Shown one piece after another: positions 42,620 to 55,600 of a DNA stretch of 64,000 nt. This DNA comes from Notospermus geniculatus (lineage: Eukaryota; Nemertea; Pilidiophora; Heteronemertea; Lineidae). Within the stretch, counting starts at the first letter, position 1. Each line of letters opens with the position of its first letter. The stretch is taken from NCBI GenBank assembly GCA_002633025.1, contig NMRB01000036.1:635806-699805 (forward strand). Direction: 5' to 3'. Under the pieces are notes generated by a model that saw nothing but the letters and a program-made list of their open reading frames with translations, searched no databases and had not been told where the DNA came from. The position numbers were made by a program, and so were the translations under genes.

Positions 42620-43249
42620 TCCGCACGCCTGTCAGGATTCTGAGCGTTTGTGGGAGCATTCGGACATCGTACCACGCCTTTCACCGAGGTAGGCCTAATT
42701 AGTGAGTTTCAGCGCTCGGTATCGACGTTACCGCACAGTTTGTGCGCGGTGAACGTACAAGGAGCGAGGCTGAGAACCACAGATTTTACCTGTCGTAATG
42801 CTAACCAAGCGAACGACGGATTACATCTTCACTGCAACTACCTTCCCCAGCATCTCTTATAAGCCAGTTTTTACATTAAAGGTAGTGATCCATTCAGCAA
42901 ATTAACAATAGATCTTAAAGCTACAGATAAAGTGGGCTATTTACTCGCTCATTACTCATAACGTAGGCGGTCGCGGTATTCAAATCGTCATTGTTCTTAA
43001 TCCGCGAAGCAATGCACTCTGGCTGAATTGCGTATAAGTGTTTGAAAATCCTATCGGCATATCCATTGTGACTGGTTTGTAGATAAAGGCTACTTAAGAA
43101 ATGATAAATGACCTTTATTTTTACGCGTTCATTTCCTTAGACTGAACACAGCACAGAGAGTGAGAATCTTGGCCGAGTTGAGTTGAGTATAAACTCCCCC
43201 GCATTTCAAACCGTTCCCCATTCTTCCAGCGCGCCGATCCTGCTTCGGT
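42620..43249. other. Intergenic, nothing recognised
   Basis: No supported exon or repeat. Confidence 0.5.
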
Positions 43250-43385
43250 TCACGGAATTCTTAGAAGATGACCAATAGGCGTCACTGGTGCGTGTAAGAA
43301 TTGGCGCCAAACTGGCTAGCCAGTTACAGATCCGCTTTCAGGACCACTTTGGGCCCTAGCGACGGATGATCATTGCGACCGGCGT
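43250..43385 (+). repeat. Dispersed repeat with CCAAT and E2F palindrome (copy 3)
   Basis: AGATGACCAATAGGCGTCAC, TTGGCGCCAA (43301-43310), CTGGCTAGCCAGT, AGATCCGCTTTCAGGACCAC and GATGATCATTGCGACC. Most complete of the three copies; the right part is shared with 6462 but only partly with 41395. Confidence 0.75.
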
Positions 43386-44604
43386 TCGCGACATGCTCAA
43401 GGTATTTCAGTCAATCAACACGTATCTTATGGCGGTGTCAACTGTTATCACGTGATCAACCGAAAAGCAGCCGATGAACAAATGAAAAAGGTTCCTCCGA
43501 GTCTATTCCTAACCCTCATTTTTGAAAGGAAAAGGGAGAGCAGTCGTTGAACTATGCAAATCGGCTTCCGTCACCAGGTCAGCACCTTTCCCCTCGACTG
43601 ATATCAAAGATCGTCTGAGTCTTGCGGGGAGATGATTCAGACAGTAAATTGACATCAAGCCGTGACTTCCGGTTAGCACCCACACCAGATCAGAGATCGA
43701 TATCGGTCGCCATCTTGTGTTGACAACTGCAAAGGTCAAGGTCAGGAATGGTGGCTAGACATTTTTTTTCCTGATGACTGAAATTAGCCGCGTCCTGATC
43801 GTTTGTAAGCCGACCCTGACGAACATGAAAGCGATGCCTGTTTAATAGGTCCAGAACCTTTTAGACCGTGATTCCTGGTCTCAAAGTAAATGCTTCGCCA
43901 TATTTTCCCGTCACGCAAAATGATTTTGGCAGGGCGGGAAAAGCGAAAAAATAGTTAACCTAACTCAGTGGCAGATGACGACTGACCTTGCATGCGAGAA
44001 AGTACGGTGTATTTGAGCACTAGAAGTATGTACATGTACATGTACATCAAAGAAGTAGAGTAATGGCGACTGACCCTTTATTACGGTATATTTTGGCACT
44101 TCTATAGAAGTACATTACATCGAAACCACGTTTATTAATTCACGAAAGTCGAGCATGGAAATTTGTTTCACTTTAGCGAAATCTAAAAAATTGGCGAAAA
44201 ACGACAAGGCCTACTCCATAACCGGACGTCAGTGATTCTGCACATTGCATAAACTGTATGCCAATAATTTGGGTAATATGAGTAAAAGCTAGCAAATGCT
44301 TTTACTTCAGACTTGTACAGCAAGGGGACATATTGTGACCGTTGCTTCCATGTTGCTGCATGCAGGGTGTGGAACTCCTTGCCTTCTTCATTACGGTGTC
44401 TCACAGGCGGCCAGACAGCACTCTTTAAGAAAAATCTTAAAACGTACTTCTTTAAAATATATTTTGGGTAGTTGTTTTATTGTTGTCATTATTCCTTTTA
44501 TCATTTTTAACTTTATGTATTAAACTCTTTATAAACGCTTGTCCATGTAAGGTGCTTAGAAAAAGTTTTTACTTTAATGTTGCACTTGACAATGCTTGAA
44601 TATA
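43386..44604. other. Intergenic, nothing recognised
   Basis: Includes an ACATGTACATGTACAT run at about 44031-44047. The frames at 43509-43739 and 44183-44404 (minus) have no supporting signals. Confidence 0.5.
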
Positions 44605-44608
44605 ATAA

Positions 44609-44642
<34 letters not shown>
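44609..44642. repeat. ATT trinucleotide microsatellite
   Basis: About eleven ATT units in a row. Confidence 0.95.
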
Positions 44643-44643
<1 letters not shown>

Positions 44644-44779
44644 ATGTATTACAGTACAGCGCAGTGCATTTGTACTAAGTAAAAGCATTTACTAGTCTTT
44701 ATTCATATGGCCCAATGAGTATTTCATGAAAATCATATCGTCTTTTAAGATCAGCAATACTTCGTTAACCGATTGTTCC

Positions 44780-45048
44780 TCGTGATGCACAGTTGGAGAG
44801 GAGGAGGAGGGCGACATCACCAGGCGAACGGCGACACCTGGTCTTCAGCGGCTGCTCCCCGGCGCTCCGTGACTATAAGTAGCGATATCTGCGGTATGTG
44901 GAAGTTCACTTCAATCCCTCGTAGTTACAAAGGTGCTTCACGTTCAATCGATCTCTGAGAGACTTCTTTTCGTTAGGGATTGCTCTCGTTTGGTGATATT
45001 ATAGGCAAACTCTTCGTTTTTACTATGGGATCATAACTAAAAACACCG
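44780..45048 (+). promoter_or_regulatory. Possible promoter and 5' UTR exon
   Basis: A locally GC-rich stretch (44800-44870) is followed by TATAAG (44874) and, at 45048, by a consensus donor (CACCG/GTAAGTTCG). It could be a first, non-coding exon of a plus-strand gene. No acceptor partner was found, so the call is weak. Confidence 0.25.
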
Positions 45049-45050
45049 GT

Positions 45051-45699
45051 AAGTTCGCTTTTAAACATTCTAATCTCCTAGATGTCAGCATTAGATTTCC
45101 TCTTGCATCTCTTTATCTTTTCAGCCAATTTCAAAGATGCACTAATGAAGAATAATCCTATTATAACTCAGAGTTACAGGCAATTATCTAAATAGCTTTA
45201 TTCTGAAAGCACTTCATAGCTCTTGATGATAGTGCAATAATAGTGCAATCTTGTTTTGTAGATGTATTGTCTTATAAAGATTTAACTGTGACATATGGAT
45301 CACTTAACGGGCATTTATATCCATTGTACTTCAGACAACTTTTGAAAAAATATTTATTGTAATATAAAATAAACAAACAAACTCTTGTTGGCGTTAAATT
45401 TTGAATATGAAATAATTGTTTTTAGTTTAATATAATTTTTTTTAGTTTAATTTTTGTATGGCATATAACAAACATTAGTTAGGGACGACAGTTAACACAG
45501 AAACATTACACAGCGATATCTAGATAACTTTTCTTGAGTCTTCAGGCCTACGGTCGGAAACAATCGACAACGTTTCTCTTGGCGTTGTTTCCCTCCCTAC
45601 CCAAGCAAACTTTCCTTCTGTTGGCATCATAAAAATTACTTTCATTCCTTCTTGCATAAGTACCAAATCTTCTCCGAGTGTTCTGTCCAGGGGCTTTAT
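45051..45699. other. AT-rich stretch, nothing recognised
   Basis: No supported exon or repeat. Confidence 0.5.
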
Positions 45700-46062
45700 T
45701 CACAAAGCCCCGTAACTTTAAGGGTAGGCAAATCCTTTGTCAGGCTGATAGGAAACAATAGGTTGTATGAAAGCAGTTTACACACTCCGTGACGTTACGA
45801 GAGCTTCGTGAACAAGAACCTTTGGCCCATATTCATAAAACTACTTAAGTCTAAGTGTGACACTTATCCTTTGTTCAACACAAAAGATAAGTATCACACT
45901 TTGACTTAAGTACATGTATTGTTTATGAATATGGACCGTGGGACCTTATTCATTAAGGGCACGCAAATCCTTTGTCAGGCTAATGGTGAACAATAGGTTG
46001 CCCGCAAACGGACAATAGTGGATTCCGTGAAGTTACGAGAGCTCCGTGGATATAGTAGGCCT
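45700..46062. mobile_element. Composite: two related repeats around a palindromic MITE
   Basis: 45705-45813 and 45948-46055 share GCAAATCCTTTGTCAGGCT, GAACAATAGGTTG and GTTACGAGAGCT. Between them lies a palindrome (45824-45937): GGCCCATATTCATAAAACTA ... TTTATGAATATGGACC, with arms ACTTAAGTCTAAGTGTGACA. The central palindrome occurs in reverse at 58486. Confidence 0.75.
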
Positions 46063-46653
46063 ACCTGAGTTTAATTTGTTAGTTTAATTTGAGGGTTTCA
46101 ATTTTATCGAAGCAAGTTCCCATTCGTATTGACGTCGGTGAGATCGAAGCGGCACATTTGACCAATATTTAAATTTCTTGGGTTAGTTATTTCGTTTTTT
46201 CGTTCGACTCTGCTTTTTTATTCATGGCAGTTTTCAAGGCCACCGTCCATAATACAGTTTCGACCAGTTCCTCACCTGTCTATTGCAAGAAAGATGCACA
46301 ATGCCGGTAAAAACTGCGCGGGATTCGCTGCTTAAAGCAAGGTTCAGGTCTTAAAGAAAGGGCACATCATCTGGCTTTTATTCAGAACTCTGACATTTGC
46401 TTAGAAACAGGAAATATTCGTCTTCTTCGTCAACCTATTAGCAGCAGGCAAGCTGCAAAGTACACTAACAACGACAGGTTCTAAATGATCAATAGTGTTT
46501 AGTTTGTCTAAGACTATTAGATTCCAAAGCGCCTGCGGCAGAGAATACTCCTTGTGGTGAACCAAAAAATGGGATTTTCCCGCGCCCATTGTAATAGCAC
46601 GGATTGGTATCGAAGTTTCGCAATAAAAAAATCGTTTTGTGTTATCTTGGCAG
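46063..46653. other. Intergenic, nothing firm
   Basis: Frames on both strands are open over 46400-46700 but none has convincing borders. Confidence 0.4.
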
Positions 46654-46754
46654 CTGAGAGGTTTGATCAATTGAAAACTCCAGCCAAGAGAGAGCATCTG
46701 GTCGATTTTATAGTCAACGATGATTCATGGCAGCATATCGTTGTTCCGAATTAG
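46654..46754 (+). CDS. Weak candidate terminal exon
   Basis: Acceptor ATCGTTTTGTGTTATCTTGGCAG (read 46631-46653) precedes 33 codons (RFDQLKTPAKREHLVDFIVN ... WQHIVVPN) and a TAG. The opposite strand is open as well, which lowers the value of the frame. No domain was recognised. Confidence 0.2.
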
Positions 46755-47130
46755 GGGAAATGGTTCAAATCCGTCAAAAACTGGCCTTCCTGAGGCAATC
46801 AAGTGTTCTTAAAGTCAAACATTCTTTCGTGTTTTTATATGAACGCGAGTTAAGAAAGTCGAGGAAAATGGTACGTCACGGTCTTGGCGAGTCCTCTATT
46901 GAGTCATCTGGTCAAGCTTAATACAGGTTGGCCAGAAAGGCCNACGCCTGCGGTGCTGCCACCTATTGTCGGTGATATGTACTGACGTGAATATCGTGAG
47001 TGAGTTGCATCGGACCGGGAACCAGTCTAACGATCACGGGTGCTGCCACCTGCACGAAGGAATAAAACTAGTTTGCCGACCATATTTGTAAACAAACCAG
47101 CTTGTTTACAACTTCGGCGTCTAACTCCTT
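46755..47130. other. Junction region left of the large duplication
   Basis: A single n at 46943. After it, GGTGCTGCCACCT occurs twice (about 46952 and 47039). The duplication starts near 47098-47131. Confidence 0.5.
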
Positions 47131-48056
47131 TAAACTCGAACTAAATGCAGCCCAAGTTAGTGCACCAAACAGCGTTTTTGTTAAACTAGACAGAAACACA
47201 GCGTTGGTGCACCAAACACCACTGGTGCTAAACTTAAAGTACAGGGGGCTTTAGGGCAACAACAACAACTCACATGGTTTTATCATAAACAACACAGTGC
47301 TAAACAGCATTGGTGTTAAACATCAACTATCTCAACTGACGCGTCGAAAAGATAACCTACTAGAACATAAAAAGTGATTAATTTCTCGCCTGACATTTTA
47401 TAAATCATATCGTCCGTTTATCTAAATTAAATGAAAGCAAAGTTGTCTGTATTTTAATGTTCGCTTGCAGAGAGTTTACTTTCTGGTTGAACATTGAAAC
47501 ACAAAATTTAAAAGATCCATCTTCGGTTTGAGGAAGTAATATTAGTGACGTTGAGATTTACTCCGAGGACGAAAAAAACAATACAAACTTAAGAGTGACA
47601 CTCTTTGTGGACTACGTCATCAAAAGGTGTGTAGTTCATCAGCGTAGTTGTCATCTTATTGGAAGAACAGCACTGAACCAATGTCATAATTTGCTTCGCA
47701 AACGATTTCTGTGAATGGCAGCGATTTGGAAACGCTGCTAGTGCTGTACACGTTGTCGTTCTAGGAGCGTATCTAGACCTCCCTAGTGAGTCAAGCCGCT
47801 GTAGAATCAGACGAAGTGGTTTCGATTATCGGTTGACTTGGTTGTGTGGAGATCGTTGGTAAAAACGTTGCGTCAAGTGCTCTGGCAGTTTTTCAATGCG
47901 GCTGGGACATGGCAATGTCATCATTGCGCTGCATACATCTAAAATACATGCAGGGATGACTGACTAAAGTTGTCGACCCCTCGTCCAGAATATTAGGGAC
48001 ACAGGACAATCATTGCTATAGAAATGCCAAAAACTAGTACCGCATTATCAAGCTAA

Positions 48057-48277
48057 AGCCCCAGTCACATATCCACTCCGTTGCCCGTACGGCGAGTAAA
48101 AACAGATATTTTGGCCAATTTCTACGGTGCCCAGTTTGATCCAGCCTACTTTCCGCCTATCTATTGAGGCGATTTCGGCATGATTCATCTTAGATCCGAG
48201 TTTCAGTCTCTAAAATCCGCAGCAAGCCGCTGGGTGCGGAAAATCGTACGGGGCCCGGTGCATTTGTGACCTAGGCT
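48057..48277 (+). mobile_element. PIF/Harbinger-like MITE, 221 bp, TAA target duplication
   Basis: Ends AGCCCCAGTCACA and TGTGACCTAGGCT are inverted repeats. TAA flanks both sides (48054-48056, 48278-48280). Copy 2 of the duplication shows the unoccupied site CAAGCTAACTCTTTAG at about 55434, proving a clean insertion. A 3-bp TAA/TTA duplication is typical of PIF/Harbinger. Confidence 0.85.
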
Positions 48278-48367
48278 TAACTCTTTAGACTTCCGCCGAC
48301 AGGAGGGAACCGGAGTGCCCAGAAAAATTCTGCGCTGTAATGAGAATCAGCCTCTCTATCGCAAGAA

Positions 48368-48448
48368 GAATGGGTCCGATTGTGAATCGAACCCGGGACC
48401 TCAGGTGTGACAGGCCAATACGTTTCCACCGCGCCACTCTGTGACAGC
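48368..48448 (-). mobile_element. tRNA-like SINE head (second family)
   Basis: In reverse: CAGAGTGGCGCGGTGG (A-box region) and GGTCCCGGGTTCGATTC (B box). Repeated in copy 2 at 55522-55600. Same family as 5622 and 7702. Confidence 0.6.
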
Positions 48449-51400
48449 CTCTGTCCACTGCTGTTATAGACATCATCATTTGGGATTCAAAATGATACAG
48501 ATGTATACCAATAACTATCTGGAAGCACTAGTGTTGGCGAAATATTCTAAATTGTGTGAGACGACTTGATTGGTTTATCCGCTGTTTTTGTTTTGAATTC
48601 GCCTCACACGCACCAATTGCCTCTCCATCCCGTCCTAGTCTCAAAACGTCGGTCTTCAAATAGACTGTCAAATCAATTTCACCATTCGAATTCTCGGTGT
48701 ATGTGGACAGTCGAGAAACAAATTGAACCCTTCAATGAAAAGGGAGGGGCACTATGCCCTATATCGGTTATCCCCCAACTGCTACAGTTCATAACTCTCG
48801 TTACTTACGCTCGACACAGGTTCCCCCGACAGAATACAGCTTCGTTTAGGTAAAAACCGATGCGCCTAGCATTACAAAGACTAAAACCAAACAAGACCTC
48901 ATCTCTAAATTGCACAGGGCAAAAACTGTTAGTTTCCAAGGGATACACAGTCGTTGGAAACCCTTACTGGTGACGTTTTTGAGGGACCAAATCGCACTGA
49001 CATTTTGTGAAAGGAATGGTAGTCCAAGGAATGGATGTCTGAGTTACAATAGCACTAGCAGCAGTCAGCCGCGCTTATCGCCAAAAGACGGCAGCAAAGT
49101 TCTAGCGGACCAATTTAGTACAAACTTTGAAACTATCCTTGTGTAATTTGTCTGCCACCTGTAAATTCCTGCCTTGTAATTTGACATTGTTTCTCCACAT
49201 ACTATGTATCATATAGTTTTTGGAGTATTAAATTGAAATTTATACAATACGAAATTCTCCTGAGTGATTGGTGCTCAATCAACCATGAATGGGTTCGCGA
49301 GGCATTGAATTGGACCGTGGTGACTCCTATTGGTCAACTTACAGTTCCTATTACCTGCTATGGTTAATTAAAAAGGCTTATCGTTTCTATAACGATATAG
49401 CCTAATACACCCCGTTGAAAAATTAAAATGATGCCGGACTAAGAATCCAAGGGACTTAGTTTTCTGTCACACCGATACTTGGGCGTGGGTCGTGGTCAGT
49501 CGTTCGATGCGAGTCTCCGATCAAACGGTAATATTTCTGTCGTCTTCCTTCACAACGTTATTGGCCAAATAACGGTAGATCATAGCCTCAAAAACCAGCT
49601 CAGAGACCAGATACATGGCCAGCTCCTCCTCAGTTTAGTAGCAATGGTATCACTAGTTATCACCACTTTCATATTTATACATGTCTCTATAATGTTACTC
49701 TGGGGCCGTGTTACATTTAGACAAGATAACAGCGTCAAATATGAAATGTAATAAGCTCTAATAGCATGATTTATAACGCTTTGAAATCACAAAATGTGAC
49801 TTATTTGCAAAATTATCGTCTCAACGACACATCATGACATATTACGGCTTTGCCTAAACTTCCCCACTTGGAGCAGCTGCTGCAACGCCAAAAGGTGGCG
49901 CTGCTGAAATACTTTTTTTCAGTTTCTCACAAATAGCTACACCGTCGTCCAAAATAGGGGAACGCATATTTCGAGACCAAGATGGTTTTCCTAAATATCC
50001 ACGCATACCCATACCGTAAAAATCTATGTACTGCACGGTCGAACTCGTATTTTTTAACACGCGAATAAAATTCTCCGCTAAAAAGCTACCTAAAAAATAC
50101 CCTTGTAATACAGGCTGCCATTCTTCATTTGGTTGAAATCAAATTGGAAAATTCAATCAAGCAATAAGAGGCAATGGAAGGTTGTGTGGATTTAATGGAC
50201 TTGCCTTTCCTTGCTATTCTTGAATCGTGCGGAGGAATGACCATACGTATCGAAAACTTCCGGGTACGTATTTAAAACGAGAGTAGCTACGGTAGACGTA
50301 TTGAAAACGAGAAGTTGCGTTGAGTGGTGTCAAATTTTCGTCTGAAAATAAAGAAAATGAGAGCAGGAATGAAATAAGACGTCAACGTTCATCAACCTGC
50401 TTAAAGGGAACGTGTGCACCGAAATCACCGCAAGGTTCCGTAACAGAATAGTGTGGGGCTCCAAATTTTCGCATTTTGGTGGAAAGGTAACACCCATCTC
50501 GTTTGGAGACCTAAATGAAACGGTCAGGGACTGAAGAGCGACGGAGGAAAGCGGACAACGAAATGAAACGCACCACGGTAAAGCCTGCCGCACACTGGGA
50601 GCTATCTGCTGAGCAAAGCGCCTCAAAACAGGTTTTTTCCATATTTCACGGTTTGACGGTGAATTTGGGCCGACCGGTGCTGCCGGTCAATGCCCCCGTC
50701 GCGCCACTGCCGCGGCGGACACCGCATAGGACAAAAGGTCCGGCGTACCGTAATCAAAAAAGAAAACAGCAGGTGAAACACTCATCATGTGGTGGGGTAA
50801 GCACGAAAAAATTACCGGTGAAAAAACGCTACTAGCGTGTGTCTTTCTAATTTAGCCTTTGATACGATATATCGATTGCTTGGCCATCTCTTCTGAGGCT
50901 ATTACCTCCATGTTTGCCGGGATATTTGCCGAGCGAGAGGGAAAAGATCGGGGCGATTGAGGTCGGCAGACGACTGCCTGCTGACGGTAATAATTTTAAG
51001 ACAGTGATGAGATCCTGTCTTTCATCAGGATGATTTCTCAGCTTAAGCCAAGGTGGGGGGGGGGGGGGTCGGCGTCAGGGGTCAGGTTTACAGGAGGATA
51101 AATTCAAGGGCATGTAAACCTAATTTTCTGTTCTTGACAGTGTCACAGAAACAAGTGAGCATCGACTTGGTGAGATATATCAGCCAAGTTAGGCCTGATA
51201 TCCGAGTTCCGGACATTCTGTAAAAAGGTAATAGCTATTACGAGAAGAGCGGTGATGATTCACATTAACCCTCCGAGAGCCAACTAATGACCGTTTTTTA
51301 TTCCGTTTAAATATCCAGTTCATTCTGTATACGACTGGATTCTCAGCCAGAAAGTACATTATTATTTAGGTATGAGCGCAAAACGTGTGGAACACGGAAA

Positions 51401-53511
51401 TCACACAAGTAAAAACAGACTATTGCAACAAAAGTGGGCCCACCACCTACGCATCAACGTTTCCATTGGGCTGCACGATCCAACAACCTTTTTTTCAATT
51501 TTTTTGTCAAATCGGATCGTTTCCTCCAATAAACGAGGTACACATCTCCGAATTTATGCAAATATGAAACAACGGGATGCAAAACATCATAAATTAGAAA
51601 TGTGATTTTGTAAAATTACCAGCGAATTCTCAAATTAACCATTTGAAACAAAGAGTGCCTGTGGTATCAACAAAGCTATCAATACTACTATGATTTGGTT
51701 TCTTTTTGCTGTAACTGTATTCGTCACAGCAAACATGGTAAAAATTTAATGTTCCAACCATCACCAAATATGAATGCCTTTATTGTTTATACTTCAGGGC
51801 ATGCATTCATTAGGGAATAGATACCTATATGAGAATTAAAAAACAAATTATTGCGATTTTTAGGTCACTTCTGAATTTGTCACTTAGGCTTCACATGGAA
51901 CCTGTGAATTGTGACCAAAACACTGATTTTGAACGCCTGTGAACTTTTCTATTAAGGACACCTTCGCGACAGACAAGTTCCGTCCTCAGTTTGTTCGTAG
52001 AACTAGTACATGTAGTTCAATTTGGTTGGCAAACGTATCGTTTCCCCTTAAAACACTTCCTTATTGGAACTTGCGGGGCCTGGCAAAATATTAAATATTT
52101 TAAGCACTTCAATAGACTTGGAATACTTTAATGTTTTATTAAATAAACTGAATTTGAGTTAAACAAAAGCCTGGATTACAATGACCTTTTGTGCATGTTT
52201 AGCAAAGACAAAATGTGAAAATTTATAGAAAGAAAAAGTATAACATTTCATGAGAAAAATATTGGTACTTGGTGGTGAGATCTAAAAATCAATTACCAAT
52301 ATTTCCCAACAATTAGTTATTGTAAAACCAATTACCGATATTTTCTTATATTTGGCGACGTAAAATCAGTTTCCAATATTTCCTCACATTTTCTGACGTG
52401 AAATTAATTACCAATAGTTTCTAACACTTTTCCCAAAAAAATTAAACCGATTCCCAAGAATGCAAAAATTTGTTTTGTTCGAGTACGATGTATGACAGTA
52501 TGGGTTTAAGATGATAAATATTTAAAGGGGCTGTCTCCCATAAGAACTGTAATCCAAAACGTCCTTCTAAAACCTTGATGTTGTAAGAAGATGTAACACT
52601 TTTGATCAAAGAAAGTGTTTGATAAACATTATCCTATCAAAAAGGGTATTTCCTTTACATATACATGTAGGCCTACGACTTTTAATAAGCTTGATGGAGG
52701 AGTATGTAAAAAATAGAAAACTACTTATGTGCTTTGAAACTCCTACAACCCATGTAATGATTAAAAAGTGTTACATCCAGTTCCTAAGGCGAGACAGTCG
52801 CTTTTTTTAGTAAGAAGTACATGTAAACGTTGCAAATTTAGTTCATAAGGTTTATTATGTGCAGTTTCTGCTCCTGGGTGATAGCATGCACACGTGGTTA
52901 ACATTAGACCTTTAGATGCAGACAACTAGAACTTCATCAGTAGCTAAAGATAGGAAGTGCGCAACCATGGGATGGATGTTCTAAACTTGAGACAATATAA
53001 TCAGTTGAGTTGGCACGTTTTTCCCTTTAACAATAAACATTTCGAAACAAAGCTTCCAAAATAGTTTTTGTGTATTATTCAAAGTTTAATGGGTCGTCCT
53101 ATTGTGCGAAATTCCCATTGGCACTGTCAAAACATTCCTGCGATTGTGTTTTACATCCCGCAGTTATTTTACCAAAACAGCATTTTCTCCCACAAAAATA
53201 TCTAAAATCACAATGGTTGTTTTTTAGAAGAAATGAATTGACGATTTTGTGATATATTGGAAATTATTTCATTTAAAAAAAAATAATGAAAATCCATAGA
53301 ATTAATTATGCCCTCAAATCAAGTTCAGTTCGCTCTGAAAACACTGTTAAATTCGTCACCCATGTTACAATGATTTAGCATAAAATATTCATCAAATTAG
53401 GAATATTTGAGGTCATTATGATCAGAGCAAGTAATCATCAGAAATACCCGCTTCAAAGACACTCTTAAGGTTCTTATTGTCCAAACTCAAATATCACTCG
53501 GCGACTGCATG

Positions 53512-53580
53512 GTCATAACCAGTCATTTCAGTGCATCCTTGGAGCTGAAGGTCCCGGGTTCGAGTTCCCTGCTGGTATTT
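53512..53580 (+). mobile_element. tRNA-like unit
   Basis: GCATGGTCATAACCAGTCA and GGTCCCGGGTTCGAGTTCC at near-tRNA spacing, followed by an A/T-rich stretch. The acceptor stem does not pair. It is also in copy 2 (60834-60895). Confidence 0.45.
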
Positions 53581-54321
53581 TATCATTTTTTCTAATTTAA
53601 AAAAAAATTATTGTATTTTTTTATCGTTTGATGAGCAAAAAATAAAATGTCTTTCCCTTCCCAAATATTTGAAAGAGACTGGGCGATTGCCTGTTATGTG
53701 TTACCGATTGTTGATACAATAAAAATGTGACTCTGGACAGGAATTGTAATATCCATGGAACATCACCGTGACCCTATTTCACTTGCTCGGCGGGCACAAC
53801 CTTGCGCAGCACGGCCTTGCTAGTTGTGTTTATTGTGGGGTTACTCTGTGCTGGCTTATCCAGCCCCTTTAAACAAAGCTCTGACAGTATGAAACGAGCT
53901 TAAATGATTTCAATCATCAACTAGGGCAATATTCCGCGCATAAAGAGTTTTGCGATGCGATATACCAGATGGCATGACTTCTATAATTCACGGAGAATGC
54001 TAAATGTCGAGACGGCGACTTGCCGCGCATAGATCATTCCTAAAATATGGTCTATTAACCTCGGTATGATCGAAATACTGCTAACTGGAGGTAAAACAAA
54101 TGTTGTTGATCGTTGGTATGGTTGTCATCGAGCCTGGGTAATGAGGAGTTATATTCGGTATTATATCTATTCACCTTATCTGGTTCTGTCGGTATGAGGT
54201 TTATCAATTGGCCAGTAGGCTACGGTTACACCCACACCCAAAGCGATTTCGCAGACGTTGTGCAACGCATGCGAAAAAGCTTTGTCTGGACCCAGTGCGG
54301 CAAGAAACAAAATGGTTTTAA

Positions 54322-54545
54322 GTTAGTGCACCAAACAGCACTAGAGCTTGTTTAAACTCGAAGTAAATGCAGCCCAAGTTAGTGCACCAAACAGCACTAG
54401 AGCTTGTTTAAACTTGAAGTAAATGCAGCCCAAGTTAGTGCACCAAACAGCACTAGAGCTTGTTTAAACTTGAAGTAAATGCAGCCCAAGTTCGTGCACC
54501 AAACAGCACTAGAGCTTGTTTAAACTCGAAGTAAATGCAGCCCAA
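54322..54545. repeat. 56-bp tandem array, four units, between the duplicates
   Basis: Unit GTTAGTGCACCAAACAGCAC, TAGAGCTTGTTTAAACTCGA, AGTAAATGCAGCCCAA; units start at 54322, 54378, 54434 and 54490, with a partial fifth. One diverged unit sits at the left edge of copy 1 (about 47131-47180), so the array sits exactly at the duplication joints. Confidence 0.95.
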
Positions 54546-55521
54546 GTGAGTGCACCAAACTGCGCTTTTGTTAAACTAGAACACAGCGTTGGTGCACCAA
54601 ACACCACTGGTGCTAAACTTAAAGTACAGGGGGCTTTAGGGCAACAACAACAACTCACATGGTTTTATCATAAACAACACAGTGCTAAACAGCATTGGTG
54701 TTAAACATCAACTATCTCAACTGACGCGTCGAAAAGATAACCTCCTAGAACATAAAAAGTGATTAATTTCTCGCCTGACATGTTATAAATCATATCGTCC
54801 GTTTATCTAAATTAAATGAAAGCAAAGTTGTCTGTATTTTAATGTTCGCTTGCAGAGAGTTTACTTTCTGGTTGAACATTGAAAGACAGAATTTAAAAAA
54901 TCAATCTTCGGCTTGAGGAAGTAATATTAGTGACGTTGAGATTTACTCCGAGGACGAAAACACAATACAAACTTAAGAGCGACACTCTTTGTGGACTACG
55001 TCATCAAAAGGTGTGTAGTTCATCAGCGTAGTTGTCATCTTATAGGAAGAACAGCACTGAACCAATGTCATAATTTGCTTCGCAAACGATTTCTGTGAAT
55101 GGCAGCGATTTGGAAACGCTGCTAGTGCTGTACACGTTGTCGTTCTAGGAGCGTATCTAGACCTCCCTAGTGAGTCAAGCCGCTGTAGAATCAGACGAAG
55201 TGGTTTCGATTATCGGTTGACTTGGTTGTGTGGAGATCGTTGGTAAAAACGTTGCGTCAAGTGCTCTGGCAGTTTTTCAATGCGGCTGGGACATGGCAAT
55301 GTCATCATTGCGCTGCATATATCTAAAATACATGCAGGGATGACTGACTAAAGTTGTCGACCCCTCGTCCAGAATATTAGGGACACAGGACAATCATTGC
55401 TATAGAAATGCCAAAAACTAGTACCGCATTATCAAGCTAACTCTTTAGACTTCCGCCGACAGAAGGAAACCGGAGTGCCCAGAAAAATGCTGCGCTGTAA
55501 TGAGAATCAGCCTCTCTATCG

Positions 55522-55600
55522 CAAGAAGAATGGGTCCGATTGTGAATCGAACCCGGGACCTCAGAGGTGACAGGCCAATACGTATCCACCGCGCCACTCT
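55522..55600 (-). mobile_element. tRNA-like SINE head (copy 2 of the unit at 48368)
   Basis: Identical layout to 48368-48448 with a few substitutions (GAGGTGACAGG instead of GTGTGACAGG). Confidence 0.6.

Larger units (their letters stand above)
47131..54321. repeat. Large direct duplication, copy 1 (about 7.2 kb)
   Basis: Matches 54521-61633 in the same orientation, about 98 percent by eye. It contains no supported gene; several frames (48566, 49479, 50515) are open in one copy but shift or change residues in the other. Copy 1 alone has a 221-bp MITE (48057-48277) and a 110-bp piece with a G run near 51050 that is replaced by an n in copy 2. Confidence 0.95.

Noticed and set aside
48566-48853. 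Open frame kept in both copies of the large duplication (also 55716-56003)
   Set aside because: No ATG at the start, and most differences between copies change the residue, so there is no sign of protein constraint.
49479-49751. Frame with a hydrophobic stretch resembling a membrane protein
   Set aside because: Copy 2 has deletions that shift the frame; no ATG at the start.
50515-50835. Basic open frame, partly repeated at 57899
   Set aside because: Frames differ in length and content between copies, and it is interrupted by a MITE site in copy 2.
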